The notes under the pieces are model-generated. The model was not told where the DNA came from and did no database searches. It saw only the letters and a program-made list of their open reading frames with translations. Both the position numbers and the translations under genes were made by a program. From NCBI GenBank assembly GCA_022614955.1, contig JAKEHP010000163.1, positions 1-37,506 on the forward strand: 37,506 nucleotides of DNA, written 5' to 3'. How positions within the stretch are numbered: position 1 is the first letter of the stretch; each line of letters opens with the position of its first letter. The DNA is from Candidatus Methylomirabilota bacterium (GTDB lineage: Bacteria; Methylomirabilota; Methylomirabilia; Methylomirabilales; JACPAU01). Below, in pieces: positions 8,799 to 16,563 of the stretch.

Positions 8799-10412
8799 CT
8801 AAATACTCAGGCGCCGGATGTGATACCGCGCCGTCAGCCAATCGAAAACCACCTTGGTCCCCACGATGGCCGTGAACAAATTAATCATCACGCCCAGGGA
8901 GAGGGTGACAGCGAACCCTTTCACCGGCCCGGAGCCGAAGAGGAACAGGGCGAAGGCCGTGATGAGGGTGGTCACGTGAGAGTCAATGATCGCCACCCAG
9001 GCCTTCTCGTAGCCGGCGTCAATCCCGGCCCGGACCGTCTTCCCCAGGCGGAGCTCCTCCCGGATCCGCTCGAAGATGAGGACGTTGCTGTCCACCGCCA
9101 TGCCGATGGTGAGCGCGATGCCCGCGATGCCCGGGAGCGTCAGGGTGGCCCGGATCATGGCTAACGCCCCCATGAGCAGGAGGAGGTTCAGGAGGAGCGC
9201 CCCGTCGGCGATCAGGCCCGACCCCCGGTAGTACACAGCCATTAGCACGATTACCAGCAGCCCCCCCAGGAGGCTGGCCCGGATCCCGGCGGCGATGGAA
9301 TCCTGCCCCAGGGAGGGGCCCACCGTCAGGTTGGAGACGATGTTCACCGGCGCGGGCAGCGCGCCTGCCCGGAGCACGATGGCCAGGTCCCGGGCCTCCT
9401 CCATCTTGAATCGCCCGGTGATCTGGGCCTGGCCCGCCGGGATCCGCTCGTTGATGCGGGGCGCGGAGTAGACGTTCCCATCCAGAACGATGGCCAGCCG
9501 GCGCCCCACACTCTTTTCCGTGACCTCCGAGAAGATCCGCGCGCCATCCCGGTCGAACTCGATCCCCACGTAGGCCTCGTTCGTGTCCCGGTTGATCCGG
9601 ACCTCGGCTGAGGTCAGGGTGCCGCCGGTCAGGAGGGTCTTCTTCTCCAGGAGGTAGGGCTCTCGGCCCACCACGTTGCCCTTCTCGTCCACCATCTTTT
9701 GATAGAGGATCTCAGACCCGTCCGGGACCTTGCCGGCCAGGGCCTCCTTCGGACTGAGCCGGTCGTCCACCAGCTTGAACTCCAGCAGGGCGGTCTGCCC
9801 GATCAGATTGATGGCCCGCTGCGGGTCCTTGATCCCCGGGAGCTGGACCACCATCCGGTTCGCCCCCTCCCGCTGGATGAGCGGCTCCGTCACCCCGAAC
9901 TGGTCCACGCGGTTCCGGATCTTCTCGACGTTCTGATCCACGGCGGCCTCGGTGATCCGGTTCGCTTCGGCATCGCTGACGCGCAGGAGGATCTCGCCGG
10001 GCTGTTCCCCGTCGGTCCGGGTCATCTCCCGGTAGGCGCCGAGGACCGTCTCGGCCTTCTCCTGGTCCTTCGGGTCCGGGAACCGGAGGCGCAGGGTCCG
10101 CCCCCCCTGCGGCTCCACCGTCACCCCCTTCAGGCCCTCCCGCTCGAAGGCGCGGCGAAGCTCGGCGGCCCGCCGGAGCACCGCGCTGGCGACGGCCTGG
10201 GCGGTATCCACCTCCAGGACGAGGTGCATCCCGCCCTGGAGGTCCAGCCCCAGATTGATCGGCTCGGGCGCTGGGGTGACGAGAAAGGGCCGGACGTAGC
10301 CCCACCAGGAGGGGAGGCGCTGCGGACCGACCAGGGAGGGGAGGAGGTACAGGAGACTGAGACCCGCGCAGAGGAGGACCGCAGAGAAACGCCAGCCGAT
10401 GGCCTGCTTCAC
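8799..10412 (-). CDS. secD: Protein translocase subunit SecD
   Basis: LGLDLQGGMHLVLEVD...RNRVDQFGVTEPLIQREGANRMVVQLPGIKDPQRA...AIVLRAGALPAPV...GMAVDSNVLIFERIREELR. Confidence 0.96.
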   Translation of the reverse strand: MKQAIGWRFSAVLLCAGLSLLYLLPSLVGPQRLPSWWGYVRPFLVTPAPEPINLGLDLQGGMHLVLEVDTAQAVASAVLRRAAELRRAFEREGLKGVTVEPQGGRTLRLRFPDPKDQEKAETVLGAYREMTRTDGEQPGEILLRVSDAEANRITEAAVDQNVEKIRNRVDQFGVTEPLIQREGANRMVVQLPGIKDPQRAINLIGQTALLEFKLVDDRLSPKEALAGKVPDGSEILYQKMVDEKGNVVGREPYLLEKKTLLTGGTLTSAEVRINRDTNEAYVGIEFDRDGARIFSEVTEKSVGRRLAIVLDGNVYSAPRINERIPAGQAQITGRFKMEEARDLAIVLRAGALPAPVNIVSNLTVGPSLGQDSIAAGIRASLLGGLLVIVLMAVYYRGSGLIADGALLLNLLLLMGALAMIRATLTLPGIAGIALTIGMAVDSNVLIFERIREELRLGKTVRAGIDAGYEKAWVAIIDSHVTTLITAFALFLFGSGPVKGFAVTLSLGVMINLFTAIVGTKVVFDWLTARYHIRRLSI

Positions 10413-10489
10413 CGGGGTGGTCCGTGGTCCGGGAGCCGCGGGCGGCCCGGCCCCGTGCCGGGCGGCTCAACGCTCCCAACGAAGTGTGG

Positions 10490-10518
10490 ACTATACGGCA
10501 AGGCCCGCCCCCGCGCAA
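10490..10518 (-). promoter_or_regulatory. Candidate promoter TTGCGC-N17-TATAGT for secD-secF
   Basis: Reverse strand TTGCGCGGGGGCGGGCCTTGCCGTATAGT, about 78 nt upstream of the secD start. Same -10 hexamer as at 7024. Confidence 0.45.
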
Positions 10519-10546
10519 TCAAAAAGTCGGGAGGGCAGGAGGGAGA

Positions 10547-10981
10547 CTAGGAGGGGACGGCCACGAGGGGCCGACGGCTGGCCTTTGCCGGCCGGTCGGC
10601 GGGGATCTTGTGGGGGAGCTTCCGGCTGGCGCCCGGGATGACACCCCGCTTCACCTCCACGATGGAGGGGGTGGCGCACCCGAACCGGAGCGCGATGTGC
10701 TCAACGGCCTCCTGGGGCTTGATCACGGTGCCGCAGGTGAAGATATCCAGCGCGGCGTACCGGTACTCGGGCCAGGTGTGAATGGAAAGGTGAGACTCGG
10801 CAATGACCACGACGCCGCTGACGCCAAAGGGGTTGAACTCGTGGAACGCGACGTCCACAACGGTCGCTTTGCACGCCCGGGCTGCGGAAACCATGGTGTC
10901 CCTCACGATATCCACGTGCTTGAGTTTGTCCGGGTCACAACCGTGGAGCTCCACCAAGAGGTGCGTCCCCAAGGCGTGCAA
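10547..10981 (-). CDS. speD: S-adenosylmethionine decarboxylase proenzyme, prokaryotic type
   Basis: HALGTHLLVELHGCDPDKL...VVIAESHLSIHTWPEYRYAALDIFTCG, with the conserved ES self-cleavage site. Likely TTG start at 10981 preceded by a G-rich stretch (AAGGGGGTGGGGAA). Confidence 0.92.
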   Translation of the reverse strand: MHALGTHLLVELHGCDPDKLKHVDIVRDTMVSAARACKATVVDVAFHEFNPFGVSGVVVIAESHLSIHTWPEYRYAALDIFTCGTVIKPQEAVEHIALRFGCATPSIVEVKRGVIPGASRKLPHKIPADRPAKASRRPLVAVPS

Positions 10982-11057
10982 TTCCCCACCCCCTTTCTGC
11001 GTCTGGCAGCGGATTGCCCGCGAGAACCCCCTTGCTCGGGCCCCCAAATTGTTTGCG

Positions 11058-11085
11058 TTTATACCGTCTTTCCCTCAAAATGCAA
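11058..11085 (-). promoter_or_regulatory. Candidate promoter TTGCAT-N16-TATAAA for speD
   Basis: Reverse strand TTGCATTTTGAGGGAAAGACGGTATAAA in the AT-rich divergent intergenic region, about 77 nt upstream of the proposed speD start. Confidence 0.45.
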
Positions 11086-11125
11086 GCAAAAAATACACCC
11101 GCGCACGCTTTTTTTGGGCCTGCCC

Positions 11126-11515
11126 ATGCCCCATCCCTTCCCAGGCCACCAGCGCACCATCCTGGTGGTGGATGACGAGCGCCCGACCCTCACTCTCCTG
11201 TCGGAGTACCTGGCCTCCAAGGGCTTCCAGGTTCTGACCGCCCGGGACGGCCAGGCCGGCCTGGAGACGGCCCGCTCCGCCCGCCCCGACCTCATCGTCC
11301 TGGACGTCATGCTCCCCCGCCTGGACGGGTACGCCGTGGCCCGGGCCCTGAAGGGGGACCCGGTCACGGCGGCCATCCCCATCATCATCTTCAGCACCCG
11401 CTCCAGCCCGGCCGACCGGGCTGCCTTCACGGCAGCCGGGGCCAACCTCCACGTCCTCAAGCCTTTCGACCCGGAGCACCTCCTGGTGAAGATCCTGGAG
11501 CTCCTCCCGCCCTGA
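11126..11515 (+). CDS. Single-domain response regulator (CheY-like receiver)
   Basis: MPHPFPGHQRTILVVDDERPTLTLLSEYLASKGFQVLTARDGQAGLETARSARPDLIVLDVMLPRLDGYAVARALK...IIFSTRSS...HVLKPFDPEHLL: acidic pair, phospho-Asp, S/T and K all present. The track ORF 10424-11515 is this gene extended upstream over antisense speD. Confidence 0.9.
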   Translation: MPHPFPGHQRTILVVDDERPTLTLLSEYLASKGFQVLTARDGQAGLETARSARPDLIVLDVMLPRLDGYAVARALKGDPVTAAIPIIIFSTRSSPADRAAFTAAGANLHVLKPFDPEHLLVKILELLPP

Positions 11516-12677
11516 CGCCCCCCTCCCGCAGCCGCCGGTTCCCCTCCCGCTCCAGGATGGTGACGATGAGGAGGATGATCACCCCCTGGGCGATGAGGAG
11601 AAGGGCGTCGCGGGTGTCGGCGTGGCGGAGGACCGTGGCGGTCAGCCCCAGGCAGACGCTCATCCCGTAGATAAAGAGAACGCTCTGCGCCCTCCCCCCG
11701 AAGAGGGCCTCCAGCCGGTGGTGGAGGTGATCCCGCCCCACGTACTCGATCCAGCCCTTGAAGGACCGGACCTTCCCCGACCAGATCCGGTTAGTGGTGA
11801 TGTAGACCATATCGTAGATAAAGATGCCGAAGACCAGCAGAGGGGCCGTCAGGGCCACCACCGGGTTATTCTCTGCCCAGTCCCCCTTCACAGCCAGGGC
11901 CGCCAGGACGAACCCGATGAAGGCGGCCCCGGAGTCCCCCAGGAAGATGCTGGCCGGGCGGCCGGGACGGAAGTTATAGGGGAGGAATCCCAGGCAGCTC
12001 CCCATGGTGGCAGCCGCCAGCCAGCCGAGGAACGGCTGGTGGTTCTGGTAGGCCAGGACCCCCAGGAAGAAGGCGGTGACGGCGCCGAGGCCGGTCGCCA
12101 GCCCGTCCATCCCGTCGAAGAAGTTCATGGCGTTGGTGATGCCGAGGATCCAGAGGAACGTGAGGAGGGCATTCGCTCCCCAGGTCCACCCGCCCAGGGC
12201 TGGCGGGAGCACGTCCAGCGTGAGCCCGCTGGCCATGACGAGCGCCGTGGCCGCGACCTGGGCCGCGAGCTTCAGGCCGGCCGGAACCGGCCGGATGTCG
12301 TCCGCCACCCCCACCGCCACCAGGAGCGCGGACCCCAGGAGGATGCCCAGCAGGTCCCGGGAGAAGATGGAGTTGGCCAGGAGGGAGAGGCAGAATGCGG
12401 CAAAGAGAGCCACCCCTCCCAAGAGGGGCGTGGCCCTGCCGTGGAGCTTCCGGGGATCCGGGAGGTCGAGGACTCCGGAGCGGCGGGCCACCGCCCGGAC
12501 CGGCGGGACGAGGAGCGCGCTCAGGGTGCCCGAGAACAGGAGTATGTAGAGCCACCGCCCCCCGCGCTCCGCGAACCAGCCCCGGACGGGGATCAGGAAA
12601 AGTCCCAGGAAGAGGAGAACGAGCCCCAGATAGGCGGCGATCCGCTTCCGGGTGGGCCAGGCCGCCGCTCCGTTCAT
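11457..12677 (-). CDS. MraY/WecA-family undecaprenyl-phosphate sugar-1-phosphate transferase
   Basis: GVLDLPDPRKLHGRATPLLGGVALF...VGVADDIRPV...GITNAMNFFDGMDGLATG...IFLGDSGAAFIGFVLA...GRDHLHHRL plus many TM segments. Start 12677 gives ATGA overlap with the upstream aminotransferase. Confidence 0.92.
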   Translation of the reverse strand: MNGAAAWPTRKRIAAYLGLVLLFLGLFLIPVRGWFAERGGRWLYILLFSGTLSALLVPPVRAVARRSGVLDLPDPRKLHGRATPLLGGVALFAAFCLSLLANSIFSRDLLGILLGSALLVAVGVADDIRPVPAGLKLAAQVAATALVMASGLTLDVLPPALGGWTWGANALLTFLWILGITNAMNFFDGMDGLATGLGAVTAFFLGVLAYQNHQPFLGWLAAATMGSCLGFLPYNFRPGRPASIFLGDSGAAFIGFVLAALAVKGDWAENNPVVALTAPLLVFGIFIYDMVYITTNRIWSGKVRSFKGWIEYVGRDHLHHRLEALFGGRAQSVLFIYGMSVCLGLTATVLRHADTRDALLLIAQGVIILLIVTILEREGNRRLREGGVRAGGAPGSSPGGAPGRKA

Positions 12678-13759
12678 GGCCGGCGCCTTCCAAGAATGGC
12701 CCGGGCGGCCTCGGCGACGCGGGTGACCTCCCCGTCCGTCAGGGCCGGCGCGCAGGGAAGGGAGAGGGAGGTGCGCCAGGCCTCCTCCGCCCCCGGGAAC
12801 CCTTCCTTCCCCAGGAGGCGGTGCAGCGGGGTATGAACCGGCCGCCGGCACGTGATCCCCCGCCCGGCAAACGCCTGGAGGGCGGCCTCGGCCCCGCCCG
12901 GCACCCGGATGACGAACCGGTAGTAGATGCGCCCCGGGACCTCCGCCGGGAGGCTCACCGGGGCATCGTCCAGGGCCTTCCCGTAGGTCTCGGCGATGGC
13001 GGCCCGGCGCCCCAGGAGCTCCGGGAGGCGGCCGAGCTGAACCCGCCCTACGGCCGCCTGAAGGTCCGTCATTTTGTAGTTGAACCGGAGGCGGGCGTCG
13101 GGTGCCTCGTCGTAGGCCCGGAGCTCCCGGGCCACGGCCAGAACCTCCGGCCGGTCACTCAGCAGCATCCCCCCCTCCCCCGTAGCGATAACCTTGGTGG
13201 CATAGAAGGAACAGATGGCCATCTCCCCCCGGCTGCCCACGGGCCGGCCGCCGGCCGTCGCCCCCAGGGCCTGGGCGCAGTCCTCGACGATCGGCAGGCC
13301 CAGGCCGCGCAGTGCCTCCGCGTCGGCCGGCAACCCGAAGGCGTGGACCAGGATCAGGGCCCGGCAGTGGGGAGTCCGGGCTCTCCGGGCCGCCTCCGGG
13401 TCCAGGTTCCCGGTCGCCGGGTCCACGTCGGCCAGGACCGGCTCCGCGCCGGCCAGGCGGACCGCATGGAGCAGGGCGGCGCAGGTGTAGCTGGGGAGGA
13501 GAACGGCGTCCCCCGGCCCGACCTTCAGGGCCAGGAGGGCCAGGTGCAGGGCCGCGGTCCCCGAGGCAACGGCCACCCCGCCCCGGAGCCCCATCCGGGC
13601 CGCCACCTCCGCCTCGAAGGCGGCGACCTCGGGCCCCTGGGCGACCTGCCCTAAGCGGAGGACGGCGGCCGCCGCCTCGGCCTCTGCCGCCCCCAGGCTC
13701 GGTCGCGAGTGGGGGATCACCGGTTCCCGCACTCCCCCGCCCTCCGCCTCAACGGACAT
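12674..13759 (-). CDS. DegT/DnrJ/EryC1/StrS-family PLP-dependent aminotransferase
   Basis: IPHSRPSLGAAEAEAAAAVLRLGQVAQGPEVAAFE...VASGTAALHLALLAL...LPSYTC...IVEDCAQALGA...ICSFYATKVIATGEGGML (PLP lysine)...RFNYKMTDLQAAVG. Confidence 0.93.
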   Translation of the reverse strand: MSVEAEGGGVREPVIPHSRPSLGAAEAEAAAAVLRLGQVAQGPEVAAFEAEVAARMGLRGGVAVASGTAALHLALLALKVGPGDAVLLPSYTCAALLHAVRLAGAEPVLADVDPATGNLDPEAARRARTPHCRALILVHAFGLPADAEALRGLGLPIVEDCAQALGATAGGRPVGSRGEMAICSFYATKVIATGEGGMLLSDRPEVLAVARELRAYDEAPDARLRFNYKMTDLQAAVGRVQLGRLPELLGRRAAIAETYGKALDDAPVSLPAEVPGRIYYRFVIRVPGGAEAALQAFAGRGITCRRPVHTPLHRLLGKEGFPGAEEAWRTSLSLPCAPALTDGEVTRVAEAARAILGRRRP

Positions 13760-14369
13760 TGATAAAGAGCCGCAGGGGCACGAACCCCTCCGCGCACCGG
13801 ACCCGCCCCTGGATCCCCCGGAAGTGGGCCGAGGCCCGGCACAGGTCCACGATGGAGAGCCCCTCGATGTTCGTCTTCAGGACCTGGGAGGCGTGCGCCT
13901 GGAGGGCCCGGACCTTCTCCTCCAGAGCGCTCTCGATGTCCACGAAGACGCTCGGGCTGAAGTTGTTGGTGGTCGGCCCCTCGTAGAACAGGACGTTCCG
14001 GGTGTACCGGGTCGCGGAGATGGTGCAGGCCGCCAGGTGCCGGTGGTCCTGGTGGGTGTCCTCCCCGTAGTGGACGAAGATGAAGTCCGGGGCCACGCTG
14101 CGGACCACGTCCTCGATCTTCTGGATGAGGGCCTGGTTCACGGGGATCTGAGTGTCCCCGTACTCCCCCCAGAACACCTCCTTCGCCCCCAGGACGGCGG
14201 CCGCCGCCTCCTGCTCCCGCCGGCGGCACGAGGCGTCCCCACCCCCATCCCCGGCGGTCAGCACCATCAGGAAGAGGTCGTGGCCCCCGCGGGTGTACTT
14301 GATCAGGGTCCCGCCGCAGCCGAACTCGATGTCGTCCGGATGGGAGCCGATGGCCAGGATGCGCATCAC
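13749..14369 (-). CDS. PIG-L/LmbE-family deacetylase
   Basis: MRILAIGSHPDDIEFGCGGTLIKYTRGGHDLFLMVLTAGDGGG...HYGEDTHQDHRHLAACTISATR. PHPDD-like and HxDH motifs. Confidence 0.93.
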   Translation of the reverse strand: MMRILAIGSHPDDIEFGCGGTLIKYTRGGHDLFLMVLTAGDGGGDASCRRREQEAAAAVLGAKEVFWGEYGDTQIPVNQALIQKIEDVVRSVAPDFIFVHYGEDTHQDHRHLAACTISATRYTRNVLFYEGPTTNNFSPSVFVDIESALEEKVRALQAHASQVLKTNIEGLSIVDLCRASAHFRGIQGRVRCAEGFVPLRLFINVR

Positions 14370-15055
14370 CCCTCCCCGCGCTGGCGGCGCAGGCGGGCCA
14401 AGCCTTCGGGCCCGCAGTTGAACAGGAGATCCACCACCGACAGGTCGGGCTGGAAGGCCCCGTAGCGCTGGGGGTAGACGGGGCAGGTGAAGGCCTGGGT
14501 TTGGACCGCGACCCCGGCGGCCGTGAACTGTGCCAGGTCCATGTAGCCCGCCCCGTCACGCCCGGCCAGGTAGGTGGACGCCTTGAGCCACCGGCAGATG
14601 GCCACCAGCCGGCCCGTGGGGTCCTCCGGGAAGCTCCCGGCGCTGGCGCGGACCAGGCGCGCGCGGACCCCGAGGGCGGACGCCAGGTACTCGATGAGAT
14701 GGCAGGTGAGGTCCACCAGGCGCTCCCAGGGGCGGCCGTAGCAGTCGGTCAGGAAGGGAGCATGGGGCGCGAAGAAGGGGGCCGCGCCGTAGTGCGTCTG
14801 GAGGGCGTGCCAATGCTTGCGTGCCCAGGGGTCTTCGGCCGGGATCTGGACCTCGTCAATCCGCTGGGGGAATCGGTGCAGGACCGGGACGGTGAGCCAC
14901 TGCCAGCCCTCGGGGGTCTTGATCCGGTTCCGATTCTGCCACTCGTTCTTCTTGAACTGCACCGTGTCCAGGAGCACAAAGGCATCGGCCCGGTCCATCT
15001 TGTCGAAGTAGCCGATCCAGGGCAGGTACTGGGGCTGGTGGATGGCGACGATCAC
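14366..15055 (-). CDS. WbqC-like family protein
   Basis: IVAIHQPQYLPWIGYFDKMDRADAFVLLDTVQFKKNEWQNRNRIKTPEGWQWLTVPV is the characteristic WbqC family N-terminus. GTG start at 15055 with GTGA overlap to the upstream gene. Confidence 0.93.
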   Translation of the reverse strand: MIVAIHQPQYLPWIGYFDKMDRADAFVLLDTVQFKKNEWQNRNRIKTPEGWQWLTVPVLHRFPQRIDEVQIPAEDPWARKHWHALQTHYGAAPFFAPHAPFLTDCYGRPWERLVDLTCHLIEYLASALGVRARLVRASAGSFPEDPTGRLVAICRWLKASTYLAGRDGAGYMDLAQFTAAGVAVQTQAFTCPVYPQRYGAFQPDLSVVDLLFNCGPEGLARLRRQRGEG

Positions 15056-16563
15056 GCCCCGGCCCCTCCGGGACGGACGAAGATGGGGTTGCTGAGGAGC
15101 CGATGGGGGACCTCCCCCCGAGCCTCGACGCGGAAGACTACCGCGGCTCCCGCACGTTCCCCCTCCCGGTACTCCAGGGTCAGAGGCGTGGGCCCCGCCA
15201 TGCGGGCTACCACCTCCCCGGACCGGATGAGGAGGACCTCCACGGGGTGCGCCTTGCCATCGCTTGCCGCCACAGTCGTCCGGACCAGAACAGGCGCGCC
15301 GGGCGAGGCAACAAGGGTCTCCCCGATTCCCGCGCTCCGCTCCCCCGCCAAGACCTCGAACCGGTCCAGGCTCAGGCGGTAGGCGGCCACCCCCTGAACC
15401 GCCACGCCCCGACCGGCCCGGAGGGCCTCCGTCACCCCCGCCACCGTGCGCTCCCGCACCCACAGCACCGTCACGACGTTGACCAGGGACTTGCCCGCCT
15501 GCTTCTCGAAGTGGTAACCCGCTTCCCCCACCGCCCAGCCCGGTGTGCTGCGCCGCCCCACAGCGAACTCCTGAAGCCGCCGATCCCATCCCCCGCCCGG
15601 GAAGGTGAAGGTCGTTGTATCCTCGTAGATGCCGCCGAAGCCGGTGTACCCGTCGGTGGCCAGGAGGTCCTCGGGGTACGGGTCGGTCCGGAGGGTGATC
15701 CGGAACGGGCCCCGGGCCAGGGTGTGCAAATCGCGTGCCTCCGGGAACGACCAGAAGGTGAGCCCCCCCACCTCCGCGGCGTACCGGATGAGGGCCCGGT
15801 GCGGGGCCAGCCCGGCATCCCGGTACAGGTCGAAGGGGAAGGCCCGGACGGGGAAGTTGTTCAGCAGGAGGAGAGCTCCCAGGAGGATCAACGCGAGCCC
15901 CGGCAGGCCGTGCCGACGCACCTGAACGAGGGCGACCCGCTGGAGGCGAATCCGCCGGCGCCTCCGGCTCCCGGCCAGATACACCCCGGCGGTCGCCAGG
16001 ACGACGGCCCCGAAGAGCGCCGCAGCCGAAAGTCCCCAGCGGATGGGGACCCCCTCCGTGCTGCCGGCCACGGGCAGCCCCCTCAGCGCGGTCAGGTCGA
16101 GCCCGACCACCAGGAGGTTCTTCTGCGTGTCGTGGAGGGTGAGGGTTCCGTTCCAGGGTGAGCCGGACCAGTGGTAGTGGGGGAGGACCTCCAGGCCGGG
16201 GACCAGCAGGACACCGGGGTGCCGCGCTTGCGCCTCCCGCACGGCCGCCAGGTACACCGGGAGCGTCTCGGGGGTGAGGGAGGGGACCCCCTCGCTCCAG
16301 CGGAAGACTCGCCGGAACGGAAGGAGCCCGTACTCGACCCGGGCCAGGTAGTTCTCGGTCAGGATGACGGCGCGAATGCCCGCCCGCTCCGCTGCGGCCG
16401 CCAGCTCATCCAGCGAGTCTGACCCGGTACTCCAGGTGCTGTGGACATGAAAGGCTGCCGTGAGCGGTACGGCCTGCTCGACCGCCTGAGCGGGCTCGGC
16501 GAGCATCAGGCAGAGCAGAAAACCGATGAGGGGTCTACGCAAGGAGCTCCCGATACAGGCCAT
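15052..16563 (-). CDS. PHP-domain-like exported/membrane protein with internal TM hairpin
   Basis: Signal-like N-terminus (LRRPLIGFLLCLMLAEPAQA), then FHVHSTWSTGSDSLDELAAAAERAGIRAVILTEN resembling the PHP HxH motif. Two TM helices around 15850-16040 are separated by an Arg-rich loop. C-terminal WAVGEAGYHFE resembles the PHP end motif. Exact start uncertain. Confidence 0.75.
   Translation of the reverse strand: MACIGSSLRRPLIGFLLCLMLAEPAQAVEQAVPLTAAFHVHSTWSTGSDSLDELAAAAERAGIRAVILTENYLARVEYGLLPFRRVFRWSEGVPSLTPETLPVYLAAVREAQARHPGVLLVPGLEVLPHYHWSGSPWNGTLTLHDTQKNLLVVGLDLTALRGLPVAGSTEGVPIRWGLSAAALFGAVVLATAGVYLAGSRRRRRIRLQRVALVQVRRHGLPGLALILLGALLLLNNFPVRAFPFDLYRDAGLAPHRALIRYAAEVGGLTFWSFPEARDLHTLARGPFRITLRTDPYPEDLLATDGYTGFGGIYEDTTTFTFPGGGWDRRLQEFAVGRRSTPGWAVGEAGYHFEKQAGKSLVNVVTVLWVRERTVAGVTEALRAGRGVAVQGVAAYRLSLDRFEVLAGERSAGIGETLVASPGAPVLVRTTVAASDGKAHPVEVLLIRSGEVVARMAGPTPLTLEYREGERAGAAVVFRVEARGEVPHRLLSNPIFVRPGGAGA

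Noticed and set aside
11100-11120. T-tract (CTTTTTTTGGG) upstream of the response regulator as an intrinsic terminator
   Set aside because: No convincing GC stem-loop directly before the T-run on the plus strand.
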